Shown: one piece after another, positions 38,426-47,569 of the stretch
Layout: every line of letters begins with the position of its first letter
Numbering within the stretch: the stretch's first letter is position 1
Source: an uncultured Sutterella sp.
Lineage (GTDB): Bacteria; Pseudomonadota; Gammaproteobacteria; Burkholderiales; Burkholderiaceae_F
Assembly (NCBI GenBank): GCA_905212345.1
Contig: CAJMEC010000001.1
Location: forward strand, 42,592-106,591
Direction: 5' to 3'
Length of the DNA stretch: 64,000 bases
Position numbers and translations under genes: made by a program
The notes under the pieces: generated by a model
Database searches by the model: none
Told to the model about the DNA's origin: nothing
Seen by the model: only the letters and a program-made list of their open reading frames with translations

Positions 38426-38848
38426 ATGGCAGATTTGACACCCTATAACAATGAGGGGCCGAAGAAAAATTTGTTGTTTGTTACGCAGCTTGTCTACATT
38501 TTGCACGGGTTAAGTATCGTGATCGGTTTAATGACGGGCGCGACGATTATTTCAGCCTTTTTATTCGGTTGGCCTTCCATCGCAGCGGTTATTCTCAATT
38601 ACATTATGGCGCCTGATGCCAGAGGAACTTTCCTTCAATCGCACTTTTCCTGGCAAATCCGCACCTTTTGGTATGGCATGATTTGGACGGTTTTGGTGGC
38701 CATTGTCGGCGTGTTGCTGACGCCCTTTGTGATCGGTCCCTTTATTTGGTTGATCGGTTTTGTGGTGTTAGGAATTTGGGTGGCTTATCGCATTGTGGTG
38801 GGTTGGTTACGTCTGCGCCAATATCGTCCGGTATTCTCTGATTATTAA
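38426..38848 (+). CDS. DUF4870-type small membrane protein
   Basis: The 140-residue protein has three to four hydrophobic segments and a conserved-looking SHFSWQIRTFWYGMIW stretch like DUF4870-type proteins of betaproteobacteria. The C-terminus ends with GWLRLRQYRPVF. Its function is unknown. It diverges from the response regulator gene, and a long hairpin follows about 110 nt after its stop. AGAAGGAAAAACGAAG lies before the ATG as a ribosome-binding region. Confidence 0.75.
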   Translation: MADLTPYNNEGPKKNLLFVTQLVYILHGLSIVIGLMTGATIISAFLFGWPSIAAVILNYIMAPDARGTFLQSHFSWQIRTFWYGMIWTVLVAIVGVLLTPFVIGPFIWLIGFVVLGIWVAYRIVVGWLRLRQYRPVFSDY

Positions 38849-38959
38849 AGGTTTTTCTATTTTTAAGTAGATTAAACCGTTTTAGGTAATATTAGGGTTA
38901 TCACTAATAAAAATAGTAAAATTTAGACACAAAAAATCCGCAAAATTCAGTCGTTTCGG

Positions 38960-39012
38960 AAGCGTAAAGGTTTTGTTCTTGCTTGTTCCTAAACCTTTAC
39001 GCTTTTGTTTTT
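38960..39012 (+). terminator. Terminator-like hairpin in the leader of the FadL-type gene
   Basis: A 14-bp perfect stem (AAGCGTAAAGGTTT / AAACCTTTACGCTT, 17-nt loop) is followed by a T-rich tail. It ends only about 27 nt before the porin ATG. It may end the upstream DUF4870 transcript or act as an attenuator, or stabilise the 5' end of the porin mRNA. Confidence 0.7.
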
Positions 39013-39038
39013 AATTTTTCCCATTCTGGAGAGAATTG

Positions 39039-40298
39039 ATGTCTTTCATGAAAAAGAGTGCTGCTGCGTTGGTGCTGACTGGTGTGGCCGCCGCAACTTC
39101 TACGGCCTTGGCTGCCGGTTTCCAATTAACGGAACAATCCTCTTTGGGCGCAGGCCGTGCCTACGCCGGTGCCGGTATCGTCGGCGATGACTTGTCTGCT
39201 GTTCACTACAACCCCGCCGGTATGACCTTGTTGGAAGGTACGCGTTTCCAGGCCGGTGGCGTGTGGATTGGTATTAATGCCGATTACAGTAGTGACATCA
39301 GTAATGAATCAGAAAATGGTCGTCTCAAAGGTCAAATGATTCCTGCTGGTTATGTGACACACCAAGTTAATGACCAAATTTGGTTAGGTTTTGCGATGAC
39401 TGTTCCCTTTGGTATGGGTACGGAATACAGTAAAAATTGGGAAGGCGCAGACAGAGGAACCAACGCTAAGATCTATACGTTTGATATGAATCCAAGTATT
39501 GCTTGGAAGGTGAATGATTTCTTAAGCATCGGTGGTGGTATTTCTGTTCAATATGCAAAAGCGGAATTAGGAATGGGAATGTCAAGCTTAGGACATGGAA
39601 AAGTTGAGGCTGACAGTTGGGACTGGGGTTATAACTTCGGATTGATGATTAGCCCGACGGATAAGTTGCGTTTTGGTTTGGCTTATCGCTCGTCAATTGA
39701 ACACAACGCAGAAGGGGATACGAAACTAAGTGGTGTGAAAACTGGCTTAGATTTTCTCGAAGGACAAAATTTTGGTATGTCTACGACGATTGAGACCCCT
39801 GATACCATTATGTTAACAGGAACTTGGGAAGCAACCGAAAAATTGCGCTTATCAGGTTTAATTCGTTGGGCCAATTGGTCAAATTTTAAAGAATTGAACA
39901 TTGAAAACGAATTACCACTAAGTTTTTCAAGCTCTCCATTCGGTCCAGTTCTATCCAATATCGATATTGAAAACGATTGGCAGGACACTTGGCTTTTCTC
40001 TATCGGCGCAGACTACAGGATCAATAGTGCTTTCACCGTTCGTGGCGGTATCGCCTATGAAACCAGCCCGATTGATCGCCAAGAAACTCGTATGGCTGTG
40101 ATTCCTGATACCGATCGGCTTTGGTTGTCTTTGGGTGCTTCTTGGTATCCAACTCAAGATTTGCAATTTGATATTGGTGGAACCTACTTGATGGGTGTTG
40201 GTGACAAGGACTTGTATAACTCTAAAGGTCAAAAAATCGGTAAATACGATTCTTTGGATGCCTACCTCCTTGGCGTTCAAATGCAATACCGTTTCTAA
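39039..40298 (+). CDS. OmpP1/FadL/TodX family outer-membrane transporter
   Basis: The 419-residue protein has a signal peptide ending TALA, and the mature part begins AGFQLTEQSSLGAGRAYAG, the FadL-type N-terminal hatch. It includes the family motif AVHYNPAGMTLL and ends in MQYRF with a terminal Phe. The family moves long-chain fatty acids or other hydrophobic compounds across the outer membrane. I chose the ATG at 39039 with GGAGAG 5 nt upstream. The substrate is not known. Confidence 0.92.
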   Translation: MSFMKKSAAALVLTGVAAATSTALAAGFQLTEQSSLGAGRAYAGAGIVGDDLSAVHYNPAGMTLLEGTRFQAGGVWIGINADYSSDISNESENGRLKGQMIPAGYVTHQVNDQIWLGFAMTVPFGMGTEYSKNWEGADRGTNAKIYTFDMNPSIAWKVNDFLSIGGGISVQYAKAELGMGMSSLGHGKVEADSWDWGYNFGLMISPTDKLRFGLAYRSSIEHNAEGDTKLSGVKTGLDFLEGQNFGMSTTIETPDTIMLTGTWEATEKLRLSGLIRWANWSNFKELNIENELPLSFSSSPFGPVLSNIDIENDWQDTWLFSIGADYRINSAFTVRGGIAYETSPIDRQETRMAVIPDTDRLWLSLGASWYPTQDLQFDIGGTYLMGVGDKDLYNSKGQKIGKYDSLDAYLLGVQMQYRF

Positions 40299-40322
40299 TC
40301 TGATTTAGATTAAAACACCTAG

Positions 40323-40360
40323 AAAGCCGGTTTCTCATGATGTGGGAGACTGGCTTTTCT
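40323..40360 (+). terminator. Terminator after the FadL-type gene
   Basis: AAAGCCGG and CTGGCTTT pair (one G-U) and extend through TTTCTC/GGGAGA, followed by TTCTGTTG. Confidence 0.7.
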
Positions 40361-40407
40361 GTTGGGTGCGTAATAACATAAGGCGGATTCAATAAAGAGG
40401 TAAGAGC

Positions 40408-40962
40408 ATGGCGCTTGGGGCAACGATTTATAAAGCGAATATTGACATTTCAGATGTGGACCGTGGATATTATGGTTCGCACCTCTGCACCCTTGCGCGC
40501 CATCCGTCTGAAACTGAAGAGCGTTTGGCTATCCGCATGTTGGCTTTTTGCCTATGCGTCGGCGAAACGGACATGCGGCTTGAATTCGGTCGCGGGCTTT
40601 CAACCGAAGGAGAGCCCGCTCTATGGGAAATCGATGATACGGGAGCCATCGCCCGTTGGATTGACGTGGGTGTGCCTGATATCAAGCAGATTCGAAAAGC
40701 GGCCGGCCGCAGTGATGAAGAAATCGTCATTGCTTACGGAGAAGACAGAATAGATCCTTGGTGGAAACAGCATTGCGCGGACATGCGCAAAGTCGATAAG
40801 CTTTCGGTGGCTATGCTAAAGGATGCGGAAGTGGCTCAAATGCTACCGCTTATGAGCCGCACAATGCACTTAACCGTAACGGTTCAGGATGGAGTGGTTT
40901 GGTTATCCGATAGTGTTCATACCGCCCAAGTGCAAATGCATTGGCTTTTGAAGCGAGATTGA
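40408..40962 (+). CDS. YaeQ family protein
   Basis: The 184-residue protein matches YaeQ from its start (ATIYKANIDISDVDRGYY) through HPSETEERLAIRMLAF, the WIDVGVPD and the C-terminal WLSD region. The fold is related to PD-(D/E)XK nucleases, and early claims of RfaH complementation were not upheld, so the function is open. It ends 2 nt from the convergent ybgE. Confidence 0.92.
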   Translation: MALGATIYKANIDISDVDRGYYGSHLCTLARHPSETEERLAIRMLAFCLCVGETDMRLEFGRGLSTEGEPALWEIDDTGAIARWIDVGVPDIKQIRKAAGRSDEEIVIAYGEDRIDPWWKQHCADMRKVDKLSVAMLKDAEVAQMLPLMSRTMHLTVTVQDGVVWLSDSVHTAQVQMHWLLKRD

Positions 40963-40964
40963 AA

Positions 40965-41234
40965 TTAGAGCGCAATCATCGAGGCTCCGATGGTGATGAG
41001 GGGCCAGGCGACAATCGGAGAGAAAAGAATTTTGAGGGTTTTGTTCTCAGGAATAAAGCCGAAACCGTGAACGTAAGCAAAGCTCATTCCTAATAAAAGG
41101 CATACCAACCAACCGTGCGGCACGGTGTGCATGTCAATGGCTACCAATCTTGGGAAACAAACGACAGCCACCGTGACGGCTAAAGCCGCCACGATGGATA
41201 TAAAGCGAGTGATAATAACAACGCTTTTAGCCAT
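40965..41234 (-). CDS. ybgE: Cytochrome bd operon protein YbgE
   Basis: The 89-residue membrane protein has three hydrophobic segments and the family-like stretch HGWLVCLLLGMSFAYVHGFGFIPENK. It is the last gene of the cyd operon, and its ATG shares one base with the cydX stop (TAATG). The role of YbgE in the oxidase is unclear. Confidence 0.85.
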   Translation of the reverse strand: MAKSVVIITRFISIVAALAVTVAVVCFPRLVAIDMHTVPHGWLVCLLLGMSFAYVHGFGFIPENKTLKILFSPIVAWPLITIGASMIAL

Positions 41235-41341
41235 TATTTTTCTTGCGAAGTGTCATCATTTTTGAGCTCATACATGGCCGCCATCAAAACAGCGAAGACA
41301 ATGGCCAGAAGCAACCCGACAAACCAATAAATGTAGAACAT
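41234..41341 (-). CDS. cydX: Cytochrome bd oxidase small subunit CydX
   Basis: This 35-codon frame reads MFYIYWFVGLLLAIVFAVL at its start, a single membrane helix, followed by MAAMYELKNDD and a charged tail. The GLLLA core and glutamate after the helix match CydX, which stabilises CydA haems. It starts 11 nt after the cydB stop and overlaps the ybgE start by one base. GGGGTAA stands before the ATG. It is shorter than typical ORF cutoffs and is easily missed. Confidence 0.9.
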   Translation of the reverse strand: MFYIYWFVGLLLAIVFAVLMAAMYELKNDDTSQEK

Positions 41342-41352
41342 AGAGTTACCCC

Positions 41353-42489
41353 TTAATAAAGCGACTTATCGTTTTCTTTAATGTATTGAGCCGTCAGTTT
41401 CCCGCTCATCACTTTGTAAGCCCATCCTGTGTAGATCAAAACGATCGGCAGGAAAATAAGCGTCACGATAAACATCACCTGCAAAGTGAGCTGAGAGCTC
41501 GTGCAATCCCACATGGTGAGTGAAGAGACCGGGTGGCTTGAAGACGGCAAAATGAACGGGAACATGGCGATCAAGGGCGTGAGCACAATGCAAAGAATGC
41601 TCACGGCGCTTGCCAAAACCGCTGAAAGCGGACGCCAGACGTATTCACATAAAACCCCAATTAGCGCGGCAGCAATGCCCAAGACAGGAACGACAAAGAG
41701 CACGGGATAATCGAAGAAATTCGTAAACCATGCACCATCGCTTACCTGCACGCTCTTTAAGAGGGGATTGGCGACGCCGGCGGGGTTGATGTCAGTTACG
41801 ACATAACCTTGAATGCCAAAGTAAACCCAGATGCCGCCTAAAGCGAATAAAACCGCGGTTGCCGTGCCGGCAATCAAACCGACTTTACGGGCGCGAGCCT
41901 GCAGTTGTCCTGTTGTGCGAAGAATCAAGTAGTTAGCGCCATGAAAAATTGTCATAGCGATCGAAACCACACCACACAAAAGAGCGAAGGGATTTAAAAG
42001 CGCCCAAAAGCTTCCGGTGTAGGTCGAGCGTAACGTTTCATCGAAATGAAACGGCACGCCTTGAAGCATATTGCCAAAAGCGACGCCAAAGATAATGGGC
42101 GGCACAAAACTGCCGATAAACAAAGCCCAGTCCCAGGAGGTGCGCCACTTTTCAGCGGGTACTCGGCTTCTGTAGTCAAAGGCAACCGGACGCAAAATGA
42201 GGGCGGCAAGCACGATAAAGAGCGCCCAGTAAAGGCCGGAGAAAGCCGTGGCGTAAACGAGCGGCCAAGCGGCGAAGATGGCGCCGCCCCCGGTTAAAAG
42301 CCAGACTTGGTTGCCGTCCCAGTGGGGAGCAACAGTGTTAATCATCACGCGGCGTTCGGTGTCGTTTTTACCCAGGAAAGGTAGAAGCGAACCCACTCCC
42401 ATGTCTTGGCCGTCCATAACGGCAAAGCCAACTAAGAGAACACCGACAAAAAGCCACCAGACAAGTTTCAGGATTTCATAATCGATCAT
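41353..42489 (-). CDS. cydB: Cytochrome bd ubiquinol oxidase subunit II
   Basis: The 378-residue subunit has eight or nine membrane helices and the N-terminal LVWWLFVGVLLVGFAVMDGQDMGVG, where the FxxMDGxDxG motif marks CydB. It also has the MINTVAPHWDGNQVWLLTGGG motif. The length matches E. coli CydB. It starts 6 nt after cydA. Confidence 0.97.
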   Translation of the reverse strand: MIDYEILKLVWWLFVGVLLVGFAVMDGQDMGVGSLLPFLGKNDTERRVMINTVAPHWDGNQVWLLTGGGAIFAAWPLVYATAFSGLYWALFIVLAALILRPVAFDYRSRVPAEKWRTSWDWALFIGSFVPPIIFGVAFGNMLQGVPFHFDETLRSTYTGSFWALLNPFALLCGVVSIAMTIFHGANYLILRTTGQLQARARKVGLIAGTATAVLFALGGIWVYFGIQGYVVTDINPAGVANPLLKSVQVSDGAWFTNFFDYPVLFVVPVLGIAAALIGVLCEYVWRPLSAVLASAVSILCIVLTPLIAMFPFILPSSSHPVSSLTMWDCTSSQLTLQVMFIVTLIFLPIVLIYTGWAYKVMSGKLTAQYIKENDKSLY

Positions 42490-42495
42490 GATGCT

Positions 42496-44064
42496 TTACT
42501 CCTTGTCGTTTAAACGGTTGCGTTCAAAGAAATAACGGCCGGTGCCCAAAAAGCTCGGACCGGTCTTAATCAGTTTGATCATGAGCCACATTTCCACAAC
42601 CAAAAGGGCGGAGTACAGGAGGACAAAACCGATCAGTGAGCCCATCACGCTTCCAACAGATAACGTGGAGGTGGAAAGATGCACGGGAAGAATTTCGTAA
42701 ATACTCCACGGCTGACGGCCGTACTCGGCCACCATCCAACCCAATTCACAGGCGATCCATGGCAGGGGCAGTGCTAAAAAGCTTGCCTTTAAAAGCCAAC
42801 GGCGTGAGGTGATTAAATCCTTGGCCGAATAGTAAAGGGCGAAGGCAAAGACCAATAAAAGCGCAATGCCGCAGCCCACCATGGCTCTGAAGCTCCAGAA
42901 CATGATGTTGACGCCGGGGATGGTGTCTTGTGCGGCCTGGGCAATCATTTCAGGCGTGGCGCGAGAAGGATCCTCTGTGTATTTGCGCAAAAGCATTCCG
43001 TAGCCTAAATCATCTTTAACAGCGTTAAATTGCTCGCGCAAGGCGGTGTTATCGGGGTCTTTTCTCAAAGCCGTTAATGTTTGCATGGCCACAATGCCGT
43101 TTTGGATGCGTTGGGTATTTTGTTCAATCAAATCCTTAATGCCGGGAATCGGCGTATCAAGGGAGCGTGTGGCGATGATGCCGAAAAGCCAGGGGATTTC
43201 AACATTGGCCCGTGTGACTTGGTTTTCTTCGTCAGGAAGACCGAAAATAGTCATCGGAGCCGGAGCCGGAGCGGTTTCCCAAGCGGCTTCCATTGCGGCC
43301 ATCTTGGCCGGCTGATCTTTGGCAACGAGATAGCCCGACTCATCCCCTAGGTGGATGGTAAAAATCGAGACAACTAAACCGAAAGCCGCCGCGACGCGGA
43401 AAGACCGTTTGGCAAATTCCAAGTCACGGCCTTTGAGCATATACCAAGCAGACACAGCTAAAACAAAAAGAGCGCCGGTGACGTAGCCTGCGGCAATGGT
43501 GTGGCCGAATTTGGCTTGAGCCCAGGGACTTAAAATCACCTCAAAGAAATTGGTCATTTCCATGCGCATGGTTTCGAAATTGAACTCAGAGCCAGCCGGG
43601 TATTGCATCCAGGCGTTTGCGATCAAAATCCAAAGGGCTGAAAGGTTGGAACCCAAGGCCATGAAAATCGTCACAATCAGGTGAGTGGATTTTTTAAGAC
43701 GTTTCCAACCAAAGAAAAAGAGTCCGATGAAGGTTGATTCCAAGAAAAAGGCCATCAAACCTTCAATGGCGAGCGGGGCGCCGAAAATATCGCCGACATA
43801 GTGCGAATAGTAGGCCCAATTCGTGCCAAATTGGAATTCCATCGTGATACCGGTGGCAACCCCCAGCGCAAAGTTGACGCCAAAAAGTTTGCCCCAGAAT
43901 TTTGTCATGTCTTTGTAGACTTCTTTTCCGGTCACCACATAGCAAGCTTCCATGACGACTAACATAAATGAAAGCCCGAGCGTCAGCGGCACGAAAATGA
44001 AGTGATACATGGAGGTCAGCGCGAACTGCCACCGTGAAAGATCAATTAATTCGGTCGAAATCAT
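42496..44064 (-). CDS. cydA: Cytochrome bd ubiquinol oxidase subunit I
   Basis: CydA holds the three haems that reduce oxygen to water with high affinity, using quinol. The 522-residue length and a long periplasmic Q-loop match the E. coli long-loop type. Likely ligands are His21 (SMYHFIF) and His188 (KFGHTIAAG), with a Met in FRAMVG. The conserved glutamates lie in [13 protein letters not shown]. This suits life at low oxygen. Confidence 0.97.
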   Translation of the reverse strand: MISTELIDLSRWQFALTSMYHFIFVPLTLGLSFMLVVMEACYVVTGKEVYKDMTKFWGKLFGVNFALGVATGITMEFQFGTNWAYYSHYVGDIFGAPLAIEGLMAFFLESTFIGLFFFGWKRLKKSTHLIVTIFMALGSNLSALWILIANAWMQYPAGSEFNFETMRMEMTNFFEVILSPWAQAKFGHTIAAGYVTGALFVLAVSAWYMLKGRDLEFAKRSFRVAAAFGLVVSIFTIHLGDESGYLVAKDQPAKMAAMEAAWETAPAPAPMTIFGLPDEENQVTRANVEIPWLFGIIATRSLDTPIPGIKDLIEQNTQRIQNGIVAMQTLTALRKDPDNTALREQFNAVKDDLGYGMLLRKYTEDPSRATPEMIAQAAQDTIPGVNIMFWSFRAMVGCGIALLLVFAFALYYSAKDLITSRRWLLKASFLALPLPWIACELGWMVAEYGRQPWSIYEILPVHLSTSTLSVGSVMGSLIGFVLLYSALLVVEMWLMIKLIKTGPSFLGTGRYFFERNRLNDKE

Positions 44065-44098
44065 AAAAAGAACCTTTTGAAGAGATTAGCTGCGGCAG

Positions 44099-44317
44099 TT
44101 AGTGGGAATTATTGCTTTCTGTCGCAGAAGAGACCGGTGTGGTGTCAGCCAGAAGCGCCTGTCCAACAGACTGCGGGTCGGTCTCTACCCGTTTGTCCGA
44201 ACCAAAAAAAAGAAATCCCAAACAGGCAATAATGGCAATTTTGCATGCCAAAGTCACTGCGACTTTAACAGTCAATTGACGGTTATTACGGGACGCTTTG
44301 TTTTTTAATTCAGACAT
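44099..44317 (-). CDS. cydP: Putative cytochrome oxidase small subunit CydP
   Basis: The 72-residue protein has one membrane helix (about 16-38, LTVKVAVTLACKIAIIACLGFLFF spread) and then a DKRVETDPQSVGQALL stretch like CydP proteins encoded ahead of cydA in betaproteobacteria. I chose the ATG at 44317. The frame is open 17 codons further up, but that part is unlike the family. The gap to cydA is 34 nt. A TTGACA lies upstream on the minus strand at 44368-44363, without a convincing -10. Confidence 0.7.
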   Translation of the reverse strand: MSELKNKASRNNRQLTVKVAVTLACKIAIIACLGFLFFGSDKRVETDPQSVGQALLADTTPVSSATESNNSH

Positions 44318-44388
44318 GATCAGACGTAAGGATACTGACAGAAGCAGAATTTGGATAGGGTTTGTCAATAAAAGCTATGAGAGTGATT

Positions 44389-44418
44389 GAAAAAAAAGCG
44401 AGCCGTGAGGGCTCGCTT
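44389..44418 (-). terminator. Terminator of the DUF1801 gene
   Basis: Read on the minus strand, AAGCGAGCC and GGCTCGCTT form a 9-bp stem with a 5-nt loop, followed by a run of T residues. It separates this gene from the cyd operon promoter region. Confidence 0.85.
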
Positions 44419-44442
44419 ATCGTTGCTCCGAGATCGGATACC

Positions 44443-44943
44443 TTATTTCTTCGCTTGTTTTGTATCATCAATGATTTCGATGACTTCTTCATCCCGGCTC
44501 TTCATAGAAATGCGCACAACCGGCGGCGGTGCTTTTGCATCCTCTTCAGTCACTCCCCAGATGGCAAGCATCTGAGCTTGAGTCGGCACCTCACCCTGAG
44601 CCACACGGCTACGGCGGGCTGTCACTGAGTCACGAACAATCTTTTCAATATTATCGAGCGGAATACGATTTAAATCATTAAACAAAATGCTTCGGTGATC
44701 CATGTCCACCTGAAGTTTGTCCTTGAATGCTTCAATCACGGACTCTTCGGCGACATATAACGTCATGGATTTCTCACCGGATTCCAGCGCAAAAAGCGGC
44801 CCCTGAAGTTCATAAAAGGCCAAGGCATGGCGCATGCTTTCCCTTACACCCCGTGCCGAACGGCGAATAAGGCTACAGATTTTGGCCATCGCTACTCGGC
44901 GATCAGGCGGCAGGTTTTGCAGGTAATCACCAACTGTCGACAT
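44443..44943 (-). CDS. DUF1801 domain protein
   Basis: The 166-residue protein has the DUF1801 pattern (VGDYLQNLPPDRRVAMAKICSLIRR, MRHALAFYELQGPLFALESGEKSMTLYV, then the FNDLNRIPLDNIEKIVRD region). An added C-terminal part of about 45 mostly charged residues has no recognised domain. The function of DUF1801 proteins is unknown. It is a single gene with a clear terminator. Confidence 0.75.
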   Translation of the reverse strand: MSTVGDYLQNLPPDRRVAMAKICSLIRRSARGVRESMRHALAFYELQGPLFALESGEKSMTLYVAEESVIEAFKDKLQVDMDHRSILFNDLNRIPLDNIEKIVRDSVTARRSRVAQGEVPTQAQMLAIWGVTEEDAKAPPPVVRISMKSRDEEVIEIIDDTKQAKK

Positions 44944-45052
44944 GAAAAAATCCCCTAAAAAACTGGGAAAAACAAGCCCCTAATTTTACACGGATTTTCC
45001 TTGTTCCTCCAGTCCTTTGGGTATTTTTTCTGAGTATTTCTCAGTACTTGCG

Positions 45053-45553
45053 TTATCGCCAGAAGATAAATTCGGCCTCAAAGGGGATTTTGTTAAGCCT
45101 GCCTTCGCGCGCCGGCGTGCACTTGACTTGAGGGATGCCCCCCTTGGCATTTAATCGCTGAATGTAGCGCACGCCTAAGAACGCTCCGCTATTGGCAGGA
45201 GAGGTGACCGTGAAGAGAGCGTCGGGAAGATTTTTACCGTCTCCCTCCTTAATACTGGTTATACGGGAGGAGGCAATTCTGGAGCCATCGTTATGAACGA
45301 ATGAAAAGCGGTAGCCGTGTTTGGCTACGGCCTGGCCGTTGATCGGATTAAACAGATAGGCGTTGGGGGTTTCGAAGCGCCAAAACCATCCCTTCATATC
45401 ATGCACGCAACGGAAAACCTGCTCCCCTGAGGCCTCCAACCTTAACACCTCTCTGGAACTTTCAGGAGGATTGACAGAGGTTGTCTGAAATGAGGCACAA
45501 GCGCTCAACAATAAAGGAAGAGCACACAACGATAAACGCCGCAATAAATGCAT
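45053..45553 (-). CDS. DUF3455-like lipoprotein
   Basis: The 166-residue protein has a signal peptide with lipobox LSAC (SLCALPLLLSAC), so it is probably lipid-anchored. The rest resembles DUF3455 (EQVFRCVHDMKGWFWRFETPNAYL, NGQAVAKHGYRF, YIQRLNAKGGIPQVKC). Two cysteines in the mature part might form a disulfide. I chose the ATG at 45553 because GGAG lies 8 nt away; a start five codons up is possible. The function is unknown. Confidence 0.8.
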   Translation of the reverse strand: MHLLRRLSLCALPLLLSACASFQTTSVNPPESSREVLRLEASGEQVFRCVHDMKGWFWRFETPNAYLFNPINGQAVAKHGYRFSFVHNDGSRIASSRITSIKEGDGKNLPDALFTVTSPANSGAFLGVRYIQRLNAKGGIPQVKCTPAREGRLNKIPFEAEFIFWR

Positions 45554-45735
45554 GACCGACTCCAACAACAGGAAAAAGAAAAGCTTTAGAAAAAATCTTC
45601 CTATCCATTTGGATATTCTAAATCGTAAAACCTTTGCTAAAGTAGGAAAAAAGAAATTTAATGTTTCGCTTGATTGGAAAACTCAGCAGCCTCAAACATG
45701 GCTGCAGAAACCTTTCTGTAAAGGAGGTCTGAACA

Positions 45736-46299
45736 GTGTATCAAATTCGTTTGCATGGAAGAGGGGGGCAGGGAGTGGTGACTGCCGCGGAAATGCTTTC
45801 TGTGGCCGCGTTTATGGAAGGTCATTTTGCTCAGGCGTTTCCTAGCTTCGGATCGGAAAGGACGGGCGCGCCGGTAGTGGCTTTCGCCCGTGTCGATGAG
45901 AAAGCTATCCGGTTGCATGAGCCCATTCAAGAGCCCGATGTTGTTTTGGTGCAGGATCCAACACTTTTGGAACAAGTCGATGTTTTTGCCGGTCTTCACC
46001 CGCAAGGTTATGTTCTCATCAATAGTGAGCATTCACTCAAAGAGTTGGGATTGGACAAGATCGCTCAGACGATGCCCGAGGGGCATGTTAGAACGGTTCC
46101 GGCCACGAGATTTGCGATGCAAAAAATAGGTCGGCCTTTGCCAGGGGCTGCGATGCTCTCGGGATATGCCGCCATGACCGGGCAGCTGAAACTTGAGAGT
46201 GTTCAGGCCGCCTACGCTGAACGATTTAGCGGGAAAGTGGCTGAAGCTAATGCCGAGGTGGCTCGGTTAGCCTATGAATACCTCACCGAAAAGGTTTAG
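45736..46299 (+). CDS. 2-oxoacid:acceptor oxidoreductase, gamma subunit
   Basis: The 187-residue product matches the PorG/VorC-type gamma domain (IRLHGRGGQGVVTAAEML, FPSFGSERTGAPVVAFARV, GAAMLSGYAAM). This domain takes part in coenzyme A binding in pyruvate and related 2-oxoacid:ferredoxin oxidoreductases. The start is GTG at 45736, with a perfect AAGGAGG at 45721 to support it. It is first in a four-gene operon. Confidence 0.93.
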   Translation: MYQIRLHGRGGQGVVTAAEMLSVAAFMEGHFAQAFPSFGSERTGAPVVAFARVDEKAIRLHEPIQEPDVVLVQDPTLLEQVDVFAGLHPQGYVLINSEHSLKELGLDKIAQTMPEGHVRTVPATRFAMQKIGRPLPGAAMLSGYAAMTGQLKLESVQAAYAERFSGKVAEANAEVARLAYEYLTEKV

Positions 46300-46314
46300 A
46301 TAACGGGAGCGCGT

Positions 46315-47566
46315 ATGTTAAAACAGATCGAAGGTAGTCAGGCGGTGGCCCTTGGAGTGGCTCTTTGTCGTCCTGAAGTTATTTGCGCCTATCCGATTTC
46401 ACCTCAGACGCATATTGTGGAAAGTTTGGGAAACTTGGTTCGCCAAGGAAAGATCAATCCCTGTGAATTTATTAATGTTGAAAGTGAATTCGCCGCGATG
46501 AGCACATCAATCGGCGCGTCGGTGGCTGGGGCGAGAGCCTATACGGCCACGGCTTCGCAGGGTTTGCTTTTCATGGTGGAAGCCATATACAACGCGGCGG
46601 GGCTGGGATTGCCCATCGTGATGACGGTGGCCAACCGTGCAATTGGCGCTCCAATCAACATTTGGAATGACCATTCCGACTCCTTGTCTCAGCGTGACAG
46701 CGGCTGGATCCAGCTTTTTGTTGAAGACAATCAGCAAGCGGTTGATGTGCATATTCAGGCCTTCAAAATAGCCGAAATCATGAGTCTTCCGGTCATGGTT
46801 TGCATGGATGGGTTTGTGCTCACTCATGCGGTTGACCGAGTGGATATTCCGGAACAACAAGCGGTTGATGCTTATTTGCCTCCATATACGCCAAGACAGG
46901 TGCTCGATCCAAGCGATCCGGTCACAATCGGTGCCATGGTCGGACCGGAAGCTTTTACGGAAGTTCGCTATCTTGCCCATGCTAAACACATCAGTGCCTT
47001 GAGTTGTATTGAAAAGAGCGCCCAGTTGTTTAAAGAGCGGTTCGGACGGGACTCCGGCGGCCTATTGAAGACATACCGTTGCGAAGATGCGGCGGTTAGG
47101 ATTTTGGCCATGGGTTCCAGCGTGGGAACGATTGAGGACGCGGTGGATGAATTAAGAGCCGAAGGATTGAAAGTCGGCGTGGTTTCTCTTCGTTGCTTCA
47201 GACCTTTCCCGATGCAGGCGGTTCGAAGCTCTGCAAGGCGCGCGGGTAGCCATTGTGTTGGATCGCGCGATAGGGGCAGGATCGGGAGGAGTCGTGTTGT
47301 TAGATGTTGTCAATGCGATGCGTTGCTCAGAAGTGGCGATCAAGAGTGTGATCGGGGGCTTGGGAGGCCGGGCCATCACAAAAAAGAGCATAAAGGATAT
47401 TGTGCGGGCAGCCAATGAGGGAACATTGTCCGACACCACCTTCATGGATTTGGATGAAGATTTGGTTCGTAGACAACTTGAGCGCGAACAGGCCTCCCGG
47501 CGTTGCGGCCCTTTACCCGAATGTGTCATGCATGATGTCGCAACCCGAGAAACGATTCAGGAGTAA
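46315..47566 (+). pseudogene. 2-oxoacid:acceptor oxidoreductase, alpha subunit, interrupted by a one-base frameshift
   Basis: The first about 302 residues match PorA-type alpha subunits: AYPISPQTHIVESLGN, the ESEFAAMSTSIGASVAGARAYT region, and VVSLRCFRPFP near the junction. In that frame the C-terminus turns into Arg/Cys-rich nonsense and stops at 47418. The true continuation lies in the +1 frame from about 47222 (FEALQGARVAIVLD, then RAIGAGSGGVVLLDVVNAM, to a stop at 47566). Skipping one G at about 47218-47221 restores one protein of about 416 residues. It may be a real mutation, a sequencing error or programmed frameshifting. The neighbours are intact, and the beta gene starts 3 nt after the restored stop. 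Confidence 0.8.
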
Positions 47567-47569
47567 AAG

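Noticed and set aside
45552..45845. 97-codon + frame ahead of and overlapping the gamma-subunit gene
   Set aside because: It overlaps the clearly coding gamma frame, and its product is low-complexity and unlike any family.
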